64,000 bases of DNA from Acidobacteriota bacterium (GTDB taxonomy: Bacteria; Acidobacteriota; Vicinamibacteria; Fen-336), in contig JAJDNS010000044.1 in NCBI GenBank assembly GCA_022340585.1, positions 23,185 to 87,184 of the forward strand. The letters are read 5' to 3'. The position numbers and the translations under genes are program-made. The notes under the pieces are model-generated. The model saw only the letters and a list, made by a program, of their open reading frames with translations, was not told the DNA's origin and ran no database searches. This document shows, one piece after another, positions 1 to 9,278 of the stretch. How positions within the stretch are numbered: the stretch's first letter is position 1; every line of letters starts with the position of its first letter.

Positions 1-768
1 AGCGGTGGAGGCCTGGAGACGCCTGAGGGCGGCGATCATGTTGCCCGAGCCGGTCAAGCCGGCGGCGCCGGCGTCGGCGCGAAACTCGCGGCCCCGGGAG
101 AACCAGGCGGTGATCATCGACCCCACCAGGCCAAACAGGATCTGAGCGGCGAAGTAGACGCCGTAGTAGACGAATCCGCCCCCGAAGCCCCCGCTCCGGT
201 CCCGGTCCCCGGACAGGACGTTGCGAACGATGCCGGCGACGACGTGCGAGAGGTAGATCACGAACGCGTTCACCACGCCCTGGATGAGAGTCATGGTGAC
301 CATGTCGCCGTTGGCGATGTGGGAGATCTCGTGGGCGAGGACGCCCTCGACCTCGCTCCGGTCCATGGATCGCAGCAGGCCCGTGGAGACCGCGACCAGG
401 CTCCGCTTCTTGCTCGGGCCGGTGGCGAACGCGTTGACCTCCGGCGCGTCGTAGATGCCGACCTCCGGCATCGGGAGGTTGGCCTGCCGCGCGAGGTTGC
501 CGACGGTGTTGTGGAGCCAGTCCGCGTCGGCGTTGCCGGTCCGGCCGTCCACGAGGCGCACTCCCGTCGCTCGCTTGGCAATCCAGCGGGACATCAGCAG
601 CGAGGCGAAGGAGGCCCCGAAGCCCCAGACCGCGCAGTAGACCAGGAGCACTCCCTGACCGCCGGTGGCGGGGAGGATCCCGAGGGCGCCGAGAACCGCC
701 AACACGACCGACACCATCAGCAGGATGGCGAGGTTCGTCGCCAGAAACAGAAGGACACGCTTGGTCAC
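1..768 (-). CDS. htpX: HtpX-family membrane zinc metalloprotease (3' end cut by window edge)
   Basis: This is an M48-family membrane protease that degrades misfolded membrane proteins. About 256 residues are visible, so only the last 30 or so of a typical 285-295 residue HtpX lie outside the window. Two hydrophobic segments come first, then the zinc motif HEISH at residues 146-150 and a downstream E228 in an EFRAD context as third ligand. A second hydrophobic pair lies between them. The start is GTG at 768, preceded by AGGAG with 7 nt spacing. It is transcribed away from lpxA's 3' end, apparently from its own promoter. Family assignment is firm from the motifs; substrates are not visible. Confidence 0.93.
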   Translation of the reverse strand, partial: MTKRVLLFLATNLAILLMVSVVLAVLGALGILPATGGQGVLLVYCAVWGFGASFASLLMSRWIAKRATGVRLVDGRTGNADADWLHNTVGNLARQANLPMPEVGIYDAPEVNAFATGPSKKRSLVAVSTGLLRSMDRSEVEGVLAHEISHIANGDMVTMTLIQGVVNAFVIYLSHVVAGIVRNVLSGDRDRSGGFGGGFVYYGVYFAAQILFGLVGSMITAWFSRGREFRADAGAAGLTGSGNMIAALRRLQASTA

Positions 769-819
769 GAGAGTTCTCCTTGAGAATGGGGCGGCGGCCT
801 GTGGCACCGCCGTCAATCC

Positions 820-849
820 AGAATAGCCGGGCCGAGCCGCCGCTGACAA
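820..849 (-). promoter_or_regulatory. Candidate sigma70-type promoter of htpX
   Basis: On the minus strand TTGTCA (849-844, 5/6 to TTGACA) is followed by an 18-bp spacer and TATTCT (825-820, 4/6 to TATAAT). This predicts a leader of about 45 nt before the GTG start at 768. It was found by eye only. Confidence 0.5.
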
Positions 850-865
850 GGACCGGCGGGGCGTC

Positions 866-1657
866 TCAGTCGGGGTCGGCGGAGCGTGGAGCGGCGTGGG
901 CGAAGCCCCTCTTCGAGCCCCGCACGAAGGCCACCATCTCGTCCACCATGGGGTCGGCCAGGGCGCGCATGCGTCCGAGAGCGGTCTCCAGGGGCAGCCC
1001 CGCCCGGAGCAACAGCCGGTAGGCCTCCTTGAGAGTGCGGAGCTGGGCCGCCTTGATCCCGGCGCGCCGGAGGCCCACCACGTTCAACCCGCGGGCCCGG
1101 GCGGGGTTGCCGTCGGTGATGACGAAGGGGAGGCAGTCCTGGACCACCTTGGAGACGCCGCCGATCATGGCCAGGCGGCCCACCCGACAGAACTGGTGCA
1201 CGCCCACGCCCCCGGAGAGAAAGCACTGGTCGTCGAGGTCCACGTGGCCGGCCAGCACCACGTTGTTGGCGATGGTCACGGCGTCGCCGAGGTGGTCGTC
1301 GTGGGCGATGTGCACATAGGCCATCAGAAAGCAGTCCGATCCCACCGTCGTGGCCCCTCCGGGGGTCGTGGAGCGGTGAATCGTGACCCCCTCGCGGATG
1401 TGGTTGCGCCGGCCGATGACCAGCCGGCTCTCGGCGCCGGCGAAGGCCACGTCCTGGGGCTCGCCGCCCAGGACCGCCCCCTCGTGGACGGTGTTGTCCG
1501 AGCCGAGGGTGGTGAAGCGCTTGATCGTCGCGTGGGCGCGGATCTCGCACCGATCGCCGATCACGGTGCCCTCCTCGACGACCGCGCCGGGGCCGACCTC
1601 GACGTCGTTGCCCAGGCGTGCGCCCGGGGCGACGATCGCGGCGGGATGGACAGCCAT
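866..1657 (-). CDS. lpxA: Acyl-[ACP]-UDP-N-acetylglucosamine O-acyltransferase
   Basis: LpxA catalyses the first step of lipid A synthesis, transferring a hydroxyacyl chain from ACP to UDP-GlcNAc in the cytoplasm. The 263 residues begin with left-handed beta-helix hexapeptide repeats (about residues 1-185). The catalytic-histidine block HIAHDDHLG places the expected base at H119, and ANNVVLAGHV follows as in the family. The C-terminal helical part is present (about 190-263), and total length matches the usual 255-265. No other lpx gene is adjacent. The ATG at 1657 has no Shine-Dalgarno but sits 6 nt after a -10-like hexamer. The gene shows the organism makes lipid A-type outer membrane. Confidence 0.95.
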   Translation of the reverse strand: MAVHPAAIVAPGARLGNDVEVGPGAVVEEGTVIGDRCEIRAHATIKRFTTLGSDNTVHEGAVLGGEPQDVAFAGAESRLVIGRRNHIREGVTIHRSTTPGGATTVGSDCFLMAYVHIAHDDHLGDAVTIANNVVLAGHVDLDDQCFLSGGVGVHQFCRVGRLAMIGGVSKVVQDCLPFVITDGNPARARGLNVVGLRRAGIKAAQLRTLKEAYRLLLRAGLPLETALGRMRALADPMVDEMVAFVRGSKRGFAHAAPRSADPD

Positions 1658-1663
1658 GGCCGC

Positions 1664-1669
1664 ATCTTA
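1664..1669 (-). promoter_or_regulatory. -10-like element directly upstream of lpxA (leaderless candidate)
   Basis: TAAGAT on the minus strand ends 6 nt before the lpxA ATG, and no Shine-Dalgarno intervenes. If used, transcription would begin at or next to the start codon. No good -35 was seen. Confidence 0.35.
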
Positions 1670-1681
1670 ACGTCGCTGGCC

Positions 1682-1710
1682 TTGACCGGGGAAGGCGGCC
1701 CGCGTAGCCT
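1682..1710 (+). promoter_or_regulatory. Candidate promoter of the MFS/spermidine-synthase-like gene (leaderless candidate)
   Basis: TTGACC (1682-1687, 5/6) is followed by a 17-bp spacer and TAGCCT (1705-1710). The -10 ends only 8 nt before the ATG at 1719, and no Shine-Dalgarno is present, so a leaderless or near-leaderless mRNA is predicted. Confidence 0.5.
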
Positions 1711-1718
1711 CGGCCGGC

Positions 1719-3986
1719 ATGCCTGGCACCGAGTCCGTCGCCGTCCCCTCCGGGGAACGGCGCGCCACGAGCGAGACTCCACGGGTGATCTTTGCCGGGC
1801 TCCTGTTTCTGGTGAGTGGGGTGGCCGCGCTCGTCTACCAGGTCACCTGGCAGCGGCTGCTGGCCCTGCACAGCGGCGTGGGCCTCTACTCGGTGGCGAT
1901 GATCGTCGCCGCGTTCATGGCTGGCCTCGGCATCGGAAGCCTCGTCGGAGGCTGCCTCAGCGCCCGGGTGGGCCCGGCGGCCGCGCTGCGAGCCTTCGCG
2001 CTCCTCGAGCTGCTCATCGGCGCCTTCGGGGCCGCGAGCTCCTGGATCTACTACGACTGGCTCTACCCCTGGGCCGTTCACCTGCCGAGCCCCTCGTGGT
2101 CGGCGGGGCTGCTGCACTTCGCCGCCCTCCTCCCTCCCACGGTCCTGATGGGGATGTCGCTGCCGTTCCTGGTCCGGGCCGTGGTGACCGATGTGGAGGG
2201 AGCCGGGCGCCGCATCGGCTGGCTCTACGGCGTCAACGTCCTCGGTGCGGCGGCCGGGGCCCTCGCCACGCCCTGGGTCCTCCTGCCCCGGGGGGGGATC
2301 CTCGGTGGCGTCCTCGTCGCGGCCGCCGCCAACGGGCTCGTCGGGCTCGGCGCCCTGGTCCTGGGATCGCTGCCGGCGGTGCCGTCGCGGGGGGACGCCG
2401 CGCCCGCTGCGGCGCCCGCGGCGACGGGAAGGGAGCCTCCGGGGGCCCGGCCCTTCGCCCTGTGGGTCGGCCTCTACGCCCTGTCCGGCTTCGTGGCCCT
2501 CTCTCTCGAGGTCGTGTGGTTTCGGCTGCTGGACGTGGCGGTGAAGTCGACTGCCTTCACCTTCGGGACGGTCCTCTCCGTCTACCTCCTCGGCTCCGCG
2601 CTGGGCAGCCTCGCCGGCGCCCCCCTCGTGGCGCGCCTCCGGCACCCCCTGCGGGTCTTTCTGGTCACCCAGTGCGCTCTCGTGGGCCTGTCCGCGGCGG
2701 CGGTGATCGCCCTCGTGGCGCTTCCCGCGCACTGGCCGCTGGTCGACTGGTACCTGGAGTACTGGGCCTCCTACGACTTCTTCAAGTTCGGCCACGTGTC
2801 TGACTCGACCCACGTGATCCGTCTGTACGTCGTCCTTCCCTTCGCGCTGCTCTTCCTCCCCACCGTGCTGATGGGGTTCTCGTTCCCGGTGCTGCAGCGC
2901 GCGGTCCAGGACAACCCGGCGACGAGCGGCCGCCGGGTGGGGACGCTCCAGGCCGCGAACATCGCCGGCTGCACGGCGGGGAGCCTGCTCGTGGGCCTGG
3001 TCACCCTGGCCCTTCTCGGGACCCCCGGCACCCTCCGGCTGCTGCTCGCCTGCGGGGTCGCGTTCGCGCTGGTGGGCCTGCGCTACTACGGCGTCTCCTT
3101 CGTGGTGCCGGCGACGGTGCTCGCCCTGCTGGCGGCGTGCGTCCCCGGCCCGGATCGGCTCTGGATGAGGCTTCACGGGATGACGAGGGAGGTGCCGGTC
3201 GCCATCTTCGACGAGGACGGCACAGCAGTGGTGGCGCTCACGCCGGAACAGGGGGACTGGCGGCTCTCGATCAACGGGAGGGGCAACAGCTGGCTGCCCT
3301 ACGGCAGCGGCCACACCCTTCTGGGAGCGCTCCCGGCCTCGGTCCATCCCGCTCCCCGGCGGGTGGCGGTGGTGGGCCTGGGGTCGGGGGACACCGCGTC
3401 GGCGGCGTCGTACCGGTCCGAGACCCTGTCGACCACGGTGTTCGAGATCGCCCGCCCTCAACCGCGAGCCCTCTGGCGACTGGTCGGCTTCGTCGACATC
3501 CCCGACCTGAGGCGCCTGCTCGAGGACTCCCGGCTCCGGATCCGCCTCGCGGATGGCCGCAAGGCCCTCGAGGCCGCCACCGACACCTACGACCTCATCG
3601 AGACCGACGCGACGTTTCCGGAGACCGCGGGCAGCGGGAACCTCTACTCACTCGAGTTCTTCCGGGCCGCGGGCCGGCGGCTGGAACCGGGAGGGGTCAT
3701 GTGCACGTGGTCGCCCACGCCGCGAGTGTACCGGACGTTCCGGACCGCCTTCCCCCACGTCCTCGAGGGCGAGGAGCGGGGGGTCCTCATCGGAAGCCTC
3801 GATCCCATCTCCTTCGAGCCCGAGGTCTGGCGGGCGCGGGCCCGGGAAGGGGCGTCTCGCCTCGGGGCCGCCCGCTCGCTGGAGGTGGTCGAGGCCCTCG
3901 GTCGCCTCCGGCCGGCGTCGGGGTCGATCGAGGGGACCCTCAACCGGGACCTCTTTCCCCGCGACGAGCTCGCGGTCGAGCAGTAG
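1719..3986 (+). CDS. Fused MFS transporter / spermidine-synthase-like protein
   Basis: This 755-residue protein joins a polytopic membrane part (about residues 20-490, many hydrophobic helices with glycine-rich loops) to a C-terminal Rossmann methyltransferase-like domain resembling spermidine synthase (VVGLGSGDT near residues 550-560, LIETDATFPE about residues 625-635). Such fusions are widespread in GC-rich bacteria and are usually annotated 'fused MFS/spermidine synthase', but a transported or aminopropylated substrate is not established for most. Polyamine synthesis should not be assumed, because no speD or speA lies nearby. The ATG at 1719 has a promoter so close that little or no leader is expected. 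It is divergent from lpxA with a 61-bp gap. Confidence 0.85.
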   Translation: MPGTESVAVPSGERRATSETPRVIFAGLLFLVSGVAALVYQVTWQRLLALHSGVGLYSVAMIVAAFMAGLGIGSLVGGCLSARVGPAAALRAFALLELLIGAFGAASSWIYYDWLYPWAVHLPSPSWSAGLLHFAALLPPTVLMGMSLPFLVRAVVTDVEGAGRRIGWLYGVNVLGAAAGALATPWVLLPRGGILGGVLVAAAANGLVGLGALVLGSLPAVPSRGDAAPAAAPAATGREPPGARPFALWVGLYALSGFVALSLEVVWFRLLDVAVKSTAFTFGTVLSVYLLGSALGSLAGAPLVARLRHPLRVFLVTQCALVGLSAAAVIALVALPAHWPLVDWYLEYWASYDFFKFGHVSDSTHVIRLYVVLPFALLFLPTVLMGFSFPVLQRAVQDNPATSGRRVGTLQAANIAGCTAGSLLVGLVTLALLGTPGTLRLLLACGVAFALVGLRYYGVSFVVPATVLALLAACVPGPDRLWMRLHGMTREVPVAIFDEDGTAVVALTPEQGDWRLSINGRGNSWLPYGSGHTLLGALPASVHPAPRRVAVVGLGSGDTASAASYRSETLSTTVFEIARPQPRALWRLVGFVDIPDLRRLLEDSRLRIRLADGRKALEAATDTYDLIETDATFPETAGSGNLYSLEFFRAAGRRLEPGGVMCTWSPTPRVYRTFRTAFPHVLEGEERGVLIGSLDPISFEPEVWRARAREGASRLGAARSLEVVEALGRLRPASGSIEGTLNRDLFPRDELAVEQ

Positions 3987-4242
3987 GCGGTCCGCCGGTC
4001 TCAGCTCACGAGTCCGCGGGCGGCGACCGGGAGTGAAACGGTCGCGGGCGAAACAATACAGTTCCGGCAGAGCCGGTAGATCGCCCAGGACGACCGAACG
4101 AGCCCGTCCTGCCCCAGGATGAATGGATCATCGGGTGCATTTACGGGACTCGGGTGTTGCAGGCATGGTGGGCCACACTGCCCGGACCGCGTGACGCCCG
4201 GGCCGGCGCACTGATCGAGCACGAGCGGGGAGGCGACGAGCA
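3987..4242 (+). other. Intergenic region upstream of the hydrogenase cassette
   Basis: No gene is seen in these 256 bp. A weak promoter-like pair GTGAAA (4033-4038), 18 bp, TACAGT (4057-4062) is present. A 7-bp inverted repeat CAGGACG/CGTCCTG lies at 4086-4111. The Shine-Dalgarno of hybO (GGGGAGGCG) sits just before 4243. This is where control of the whole 16-kb cassette would be expected, but no confident operator could be read. Confidence 0.4.
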
Positions 4243-5385
4243 ATGGACGACCTCCGGTCTTTCGCGAGTCCCGACACGGCTGAGGGCGGTCTGGACCGCC
4301 GCAGCTTCGTCAAGGTGATCACCATGGCCGCCGCCGCGGTCGGCCTCAACGCGAGCGCCGCGGCCCGGGTCGCGGAGGCGGCCGCCGCCGGGGTCAAGCC
4401 TTCGGTGATCTGGCTGCACTTCCAGGAGTGCACGGGGTGCACGGAGTCGCTCCTCCGCACCTCGCACCCGGACATCGCCAAGCTGATCCTGGACCTCGTC
4501 TCCCTGGACTACCACGAGACGCTGATGGCGGCGTCGGGGAACCAGGCCGAGGACGCGCTCCACGCGGCCATGAAGGCCAACGAAGGGAAGTACATCTGCG
4601 TGGTCGAGGGCGCGATCCCCACCAGGGACGACGGGATCTACTGCATGATTGGCGGCAAGACCGCGCTCCAGCTGGTCGAGGAGGTCGCGGACAAGGCGGC
4701 GGCGGTCATCGCCATCGGCTCGTGCGCGTCCTGGGGCGGCATCCCCTCGGCCGACCCGAACCCCACCGGGGCCACCGGGGCCCCCACGGTCCTCAAGGAC
4801 AAGGCGGTGGTGACCCTGCCGGGCTGTCCCGCCAACCCGTACATCTTCCTGGGCACCGCGCTGCAGTTCGTGGCCCTGGGTACGCTCCCGGCGCTGGACG
4901 ACAAGGGGCGCCCGATGTTCGCCTACGGTCGCACCATCCACGAGCACTGCCCGCGGCGGGCGCACTTCGACGCCGGTCGCTTCGTGCAGCAGTTCGGGGA
5001 CGAGGGACACCGTCAGGGCTGGTGCCTCTACAAGACGGGCTGCAAGGGGCCGGCGACCCACGCGAGCTGCTCGACGCTGCAGTTCGGGGAGACGGTGGAC
5101 GCCTGGCCCATCGGGCTCGGCCATCCCTGCTTCGGGTGCACCGAGCAGAAGGTGGCCTTCCGGGTGCCGCTCCACGACACCGTGGAGATCGACCGTCCGA
5201 CTCCGCCCGACACCTACCCGCCCATCGAGGCGTCGCAGGGCAAGGTGGGCGCCGTCGCCACCGGGCTCACCGGCCTCGTGGTGGGCGGGGCGCTGGGCGC
5301 CGGGTACAGGTTCGCGAAGAAGCTGAGCGCGGAGAACGAAGGCGATCCGCCGCCCCCCCCCGACGACAAGGAGGTGACGTCGTGA
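4243..5385 (+). CDS. hybO: [NiFe]-hydrogenase small subunit, HybO type
   Basis: This is the electron-transfer small subunit of a periplasm-facing group 1 hydrogenase (380 residues). A Tat signal DRRSFVKV (R19-R20) followed by an alanine-rich stretch exports the folded complex. Cluster ligands are visible: proximal C63, C66, C161, C195; distal H233, C236, C261, C267; medial [3Fe-4S] C276, C296, C299. A C-terminal hydrophobic anchor lies at about 335-355, ahead of a proline-rich acidic tail. The sequence follows E. coli HybO closely (for example FDAGRF and GCKGP), favouring the Hyb (group 1c) lineage. It overlaps hybA by GTGA. A good Shine-Dalgarno precedes the ATG. Confidence 0.97.
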   Translation: MDDLRSFASPDTAEGGLDRRSFVKVITMAAAAVGLNASAAARVAEAAAAGVKPSVIWLHFQECTGCTESLLRTSHPDIAKLILDLVSLDYHETLMAASGNQAEDALHAAMKANEGKYICVVEGAIPTRDDGIYCMIGGKTALQLVEEVADKAAAVIAIGSCASWGGIPSADPNPTGATGAPTVLKDKAVVTLPGCPANPYIFLGTALQFVALGTLPALDDKGRPMFAYGRTIHEHCPRRAHFDAGRFVQQFGDEGHRQGWCLYKTGCKGPATHASCSTLQFGETVDAWPIGLGHPCFGCTEQKVAFRVPLHDTVEIDRPTPPDTYPPIEASQGKVGAVATGLTGLVVGGALGAGYRFAKKLSAENEGDPPPPPDDKEVTS

Positions 5386-6329
5386 ATCCCGGCCGGCGGC
5401 GCGCCCTGCGCGTGCTCGCCGGGACGGGGGCGGCCACCGCGGCCGCGGCCTCGCCGGTTGCGGCAAGCCGCGCCTCCGGAGTGGTTCCTCCCGAAGCGGT
5501 GGGCATGCTCTACGACACCACGCGATGCATCGGCTGCAAGGCCTGCGTCTCGGCCTGCCTGAGGGCCAACGACCTGGAGCCCGACCGCAGCCCGGACGGC
5601 CTGTACCAGGCCCCTCTGGGCCTGAACTCCAGGACCAAGAACGTCATCAAGCTCTACAAGGACGAGCAGCAGACCTCCTACGTGAAGATGCAGTGCATGC
5701 ACTGCGTGGACCCGGCGTGCGCCAGCGCGTGCATGCTGGGCTCGCTCCACAAGGACGAGACCACCGGCATCGTCAGCTACGACCCCAGCTACTGCGTCGG
5801 GTGCCGCTATTGCCAGATGGCCTGCCCGTTCGAGGTGACGAAGTTCGAGTTCGACAAGGCGGTCCCGAAGATCGTGAAGTGCGAGCTGTGCCGGCACCGG
5901 GTGCAGGACGCCACCTTCACGCAGACCGACAGCGGCTTCAGCCGCTACCCCCGGGGCCACGGCCCCGCGTGCTGCGAGGTCTGTCCTCGAGAGGCCGTCA
6001 TCTACGGCAAGCGCAGCGAGCTGTTGGCCGAGGCGAAGAGGCGTCTCGACGCGAATCCCGACGCCTACGTGCCGAAGGTCTACGGCGAGACCGAGGCCGG
6101 CGGCACCCAGGTGCTGTACCTGTCCCACGTGGACTTCGAGAAGCTGGGCCTTCCCGACTACGGCGACCAGGGCATTCCCCACGTGGCCTACGCGGTCCAG
6201 GAGGGGATCTACAAGGGCTTCATCGCCCCCGTGGCCCTCTACACCGCGCTGGGCCTCGTGATGCTGCGCAACCGGAAGAAGGAGGACGGCCCCGATGCGG
6301 CCGATTCAGGGAAGGGGGTGGCGCCGTGA
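5382..6329 (+). CDS. hybA: Hydrogenase ferredoxin-like subunit HybA, Tat-exported and membrane-anchored
   Basis: This 315-residue 4Fe-4S protein passes electrons between the hydrogenase small subunit and the membrane quinone module. The start is GTG at 5382, chosen because a perfect AGGAGGTGA lies 5-13 nt upstream and because it overlaps the hybO stop. An N-terminal GRRRALRVL motif and alanine-rich stretch form a Tat signal. Four cysteine clusters follow, beginning C49-x2-C52-x2-C55-x3-C59 and later CMHCVDPAC, CVGCRYCQMAC and CELC...CCEVC. A single C-terminal transmembrane helix (about residues 285-303) ends in RNRKK. It overlaps hybB by GTGA. Confidence 0.95.
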   Translation: MNPGRRRALRVLAGTGAATAAAASPVAASRASGVVPPEAVGMLYDTTRCIGCKACVSACLRANDLEPDRSPDGLYQAPLGLNSRTKNVIKLYKDEQQTSYVKMQCMHCVDPACASACMLGSLHKDETTGIVSYDPSYCVGCRYCQMACPFEVTKFEFDKAVPKIVKCELCRHRVQDATFTQTDSGFSRYPRGHGPACCEVCPREAVIYGKRSELLAEAKRRLDANPDAYVPKVYGETEAGGTQVLYLSHVDFEKLGLPDYGDQGIPHVAYAVQEGIYKGFIAPVALYTALGLVMLRNRKKEDGPDAADSGKGVAP

Positions 6330-7510
6330 GCCACGACACCGTCCACTCCCCGGTGGGAGGGTCGCTCTGGACCCGTCCCGTCCGCATCCTCCTGGTCTTC
6401 GTGGCCCTCGGCGCCATCATGACCGTGTGGCGCTTTGCCGCCGGTCTCGGCGCGGTGAGCAACCTCAACGACGGCTACCCCTGGGGTGTCTGGATCGCCT
6501 TCGACGTGGTGACCGGCACCGCCCTGGGCTGCGGGGGCTACGCCGTCGCCCTCCTCGTCTACATCCTGAACAAGGGCGAGTACCACCCCCTGGTGCGACC
6601 GGCCATCCTGACCAGCCTCCTCGGCTACGGGCTCGCGGTCCTGGCGGTGACCATCGACCTGGGCCGGCCCTGGTCGCTGTGGAAGGTGCCCGTCTTCTTC
6701 TGGCGCTGGACGGGGTCGCCTCAGCTCGAGGTCGCGCTGTGCGTGGCGGCCTACGTCGCGGTGCTCCTGGTGGAGCTGTCGCCAGCCTTCTTCGAGAAGT
6801 GGTCTCAGAGCCCGGACACGGGCCTCGGCCGCTTCGCCGAGAAGGGGCTCCGTTTCGTCACGCGCTGGCAGGTCTGGATCATCGCCCTCGGGCTGCTCCT
6901 GCCCACGATGCACCAGTCCTCGCTCGGCACGATGATGCTCCTGACCGGGCCCAAGCTCGACCCCCTGTGGTTCACCCCGTGGCTGCCGTTCCTGTTCCTC
7001 GTCAACTGCGTCATCATCGGCTACGGGGTCGTGGTCCTCGAAGGCCACCTCGCCTCGAGCGCCTTCGGCCGTCCCCGGGAGACGGAGATGCTCGGGCGCC
7101 TGGCGAGGGTCGTCATGTGGGTCGCCTGGTTCTTCTTCGCCTTCCGCCTGATCGACGTCGGCCTGCGCGGGCAGCTCGGGCGCGTCTTTGCCGATCTTCG
7201 CGGATTCGCGTTCCTGGTCGAGATGCTGCTGCTGGCCGGCGGGGCGTTGATCTTCACCTCGGAAACCCGCCGCCGCGATCCGGGGCAGCAGTTCCTCGGC
7301 GGCATGGTGCTGATCACCGCCGGCGTCGTCTACCGGTTCAATGTCTACCTGGTGGGCTTCGCCCCCGGGGACGAGTGGAGCTACTTCCCGGCCGTCCCGG
7401 AGCTGCTCATCACCTTCGGTATCGTGGCCCTCGAGGTCGTCCTCTACGTGGCCGCGGTGACGGTGTTCCCGATCCTGGCCGGCCCCCGGGAGGAGCCGGC
7501 CCGCGCCTGA
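6326..7510 (+). CDS. hybB: Hydrogenase integral membrane subunit HybB (NrfD/PsrC family)
   Basis: HybB is the quinone-reactive membrane subunit that takes electrons from HybA; it contains no haem in this family. The 394-residue protein has about ten hydrophobic helices, starting with RILLVFVALGAIMTVWRF, and the conserved NDGYPWGVWIAFDVVTGTALGCGGY segment typical of NrfD/HybB proteins. The start GTG at 6326 overlaps the hybA stop and follows the purine-rich GAAGGGGG. In E. coli HybB can support proton-coupled quinone chemistry; the same role here is by homology. Confidence 0.94.
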   Translation: MSHDTVHSPVGGSLWTRPVRILLVFVALGAIMTVWRFAAGLGAVSNLNDGYPWGVWIAFDVVTGTALGCGGYAVALLVYILNKGEYHPLVRPAILTSLLGYGLAVLAVTIDLGRPWSLWKVPVFFWRWTGSPQLEVALCVAAYVAVLLVELSPAFFEKWSQSPDTGLGRFAEKGLRFVTRWQVWIIALGLLLPTMHQSSLGTMMLLTGPKLDPLWFTPWLPFLFLVNCVIIGYGVVVLEGHLASSAFGRPRETEMLGRLARVVMWVAWFFFAFRLIDVGLRGQLGRVFADLRGFAFLVEMLLLAGGALIFTSETRRRDPGQQFLGGMVLITAGVVYRFNVYLVGFAPGDEWSYFPAVPELLITFGIVALEVVLYVAAVTVFPILAGPREEPARA

Positions 7511-7535
7511 CGGCGGCGAGGAGAGGAAGAGAGAC

Positions 7536-9233
7536 ATGACCAGAATCGTCATCGACCCGATCACGCGGATCGAAGGTCACCTGCGCATCGACGTGGAGGT
7601 GGACGGAGGCTCGGTACGCAACGCCTGGGCATCGGGGCAGATGTGGCGGGGAATCGAGAACATCCTCGTCGGCCGCGACCCGCGAGAGGCCTGGATCTTC
7701 ACCCAGCGCATCTGCGGGGTCTGCACCACCGTGCACGCCATCACCTCGGTGCGGGCGGTGGAGAACGCCCTGCAGCTCGAGATCCCGAAGAACGCGCAGT
7801 ACATCCGGAACCTCATCGTGATCGCCCACGCCCTCCACGATCACATCGTGCACTTCTACCACCTCTCGGCCCTCGACTGGGTGGACGTGGTGTCCGCGCT
7901 GAAGGCCGACCCAGCCAAGGCCTCGGCCCTCGCCGAGAGCCTGTCGCCGTGGCCGATGAACGGCACGGTGGCGCTCCAGGCCACCCGGGACAAGCTGAAG
8001 TCCTTCGTGGACGCCGGTCAGCTGGGAATCTTCGCCAACGGCTACTGGGGCCACCCGGCGATGAAGCTGCCCCCGGAGGTGAACCTGCTGGGCGTGCACC
8101 ACTACCTGCAGGCCCTCGACTACCAGCGCAAGGCCAACGAGGTGGTGACGACCCTGGGGTCGAAGACGCCGAACATCCAGAACCTCGCGGTGGGCGGGGT
8201 GGCCAACGCCATCAACCTCGACAACCAGGCCACCCTCAACATGGAGAAGCTGTACCGGGTGAAGAGCCTCCTCGACGAGGTCGTCGGCTTCGTACAGCAG
8301 GTCTACGTCCCGGACGTGTGCGCCATCGGGGCGATGTACCCGGAGTGGCTGGGCCACGGCGCCGGAGTCACCAACTACCTCGCGGTCCCGGATCTCCCGG
8401 TGGACACCACCGGGACCGAGTGCGACCTGCCCGGCGGGACGATCATGAACGGTGACTTCTCGACGCACAAGGCGATCACCAGCTTCAACGACGACTACTT
8501 CCGGGACGGCGTCGAGGAGTCGATCGCCCACTCGTGGTACGACGGCGACTGGCAGAGGCATCCCTACGAGGAAGAGACCGTCCCGAACCACACCGAGTAC
8601 GACGAGAAGGGCAAGTACTCCTGGGTGAAGGCCCCCCGCTTCCAGGGCCAGCCCATGCAGGTGGGTCCGCTGGCCCAGGTGCTGGTGGGATACGTCGCGG
8701 GGCACGAGCCCACCAAGCGGTGGGCGGACGCGGCCCTGGGGAAGGTCTCGGCGGTGGCCGGGGTGAAGGTGACGCCGGCCATGCTCCACTCCACCCTCGG
8801 GCGGCACGCGGCGCGGGCGGTGCGTACCGCGGTCATCTCCGAGCTGGGGCAGAAGCACTGGCAGCTCCTGGTCGAGAACATCGCCAGCGGCGACACCGAC
8901 ATCTTCAACCCCCCGTCGTTCCCCAGCGGGGAGGTGCGGGGCTACGGCTTCCACGAGGCTCCGCGGGGCACCCTCTCGCACTGGGCGGTCATCCAGGGCG
9001 GGAAGATCAAGAACTACCAGGCGGTGGTTCCCACCACGTGGAACGCCAGCCCCCGCGATTCGAAGGACCAGAAGGGCCCCTACGAGGCCTCGCTCGTCGG
9101 AAACCCCATCGCCGACCCGGAGCGCCCCCTCGAGGTGCTGCGGACCATCCACTCCTTCGACCCCTGCCTGGCCTGCGCCATCCACACCCTGGACCTCGAG
9201 GGAAGAGAGGTCGCGCGGGTGAAGGCGCTATAG
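7536..9233 (+). CDS. hybC: [NiFe]-hydrogenase large (catalytic) subunit
   Basis: This 565-residue subunit carries the NiFe(CN)2CO centre. The first nickel motif RICGVC places C60 and C63, and the second DPCLACAIH places C544 and C547. Fifteen residues after H550 form the C-terminal extension that HybD would remove during maturation. The length equals that of E. coli HybC (567). No signal peptide is present, as expected for export piggy-backed on the HybO Tat signal. A strong purine-rich Shine-Dalgarno precedes the ATG. H2 uptake linked to the quinone pool is the likely direction, by analogy with Hyb enzymes. Confidence 0.97.
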   Translation: MTRIVIDPITRIEGHLRIDVEVDGGSVRNAWASGQMWRGIENILVGRDPREAWIFTQRICGVCTTVHAITSVRAVENALQLEIPKNAQYIRNLIVIAHALHDHIVHFYHLSALDWVDVVSALKADPAKASALAESLSPWPMNGTVALQATRDKLKSFVDAGQLGIFANGYWGHPAMKLPPEVNLLGVHHYLQALDYQRKANEVVTTLGSKTPNIQNLAVGGVANAINLDNQATLNMEKLYRVKSLLDEVVGFVQQVYVPDVCAIGAMYPEWLGHGAGVTNYLAVPDLPVDTTGTECDLPGGTIMNGDFSTHKAITSFNDDYFRDGVEESIAHSWYDGDWQRHPYEEETVPNHTEYDEKGKYSWVKAPRFQGQPMQVGPLAQVLVGYVAGHEPTKRWADAALGKVSAVAGVKVTPAMLHSTLGRHAARAVRTAVISELGQKHWQLLVENIASGDTDIFNPPSFPSGEVRGYGFHEAPRGTLSHWAVIQGGKIKNYQAVVPTTWNASPRDSKDQKGPYEASLVGNPIADPERPLEVLRTIHSFDPCLACAIHTLDLEGREVARVKAL

Positions 9234-9278
9234 AGAGGTGCTCGCCGCCTATCTCGCCGAGCACGGCCCCTGTCCGCA

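Noticed and set aside
813..3461. Long minus-strand open frame (882 aa) over lpxA and the MFS-like gene
   Set aside because: The sequence is Arg/Gly/Pro-rich with no family pattern and lies antisense to clear genes; long antisense frames are normal at this GC.
1719..3986. True spermidine synthase
   Set aside because: The large N-terminal membrane domain and the absence of other polyamine genes argue against a standard SpeE.
4130..4170. Sigma54 promoter for the hydrogenase cassette
   Set aside because: A GG...TTGCA arrangement exists but the GG to GC distance is off by one from the required spacing.
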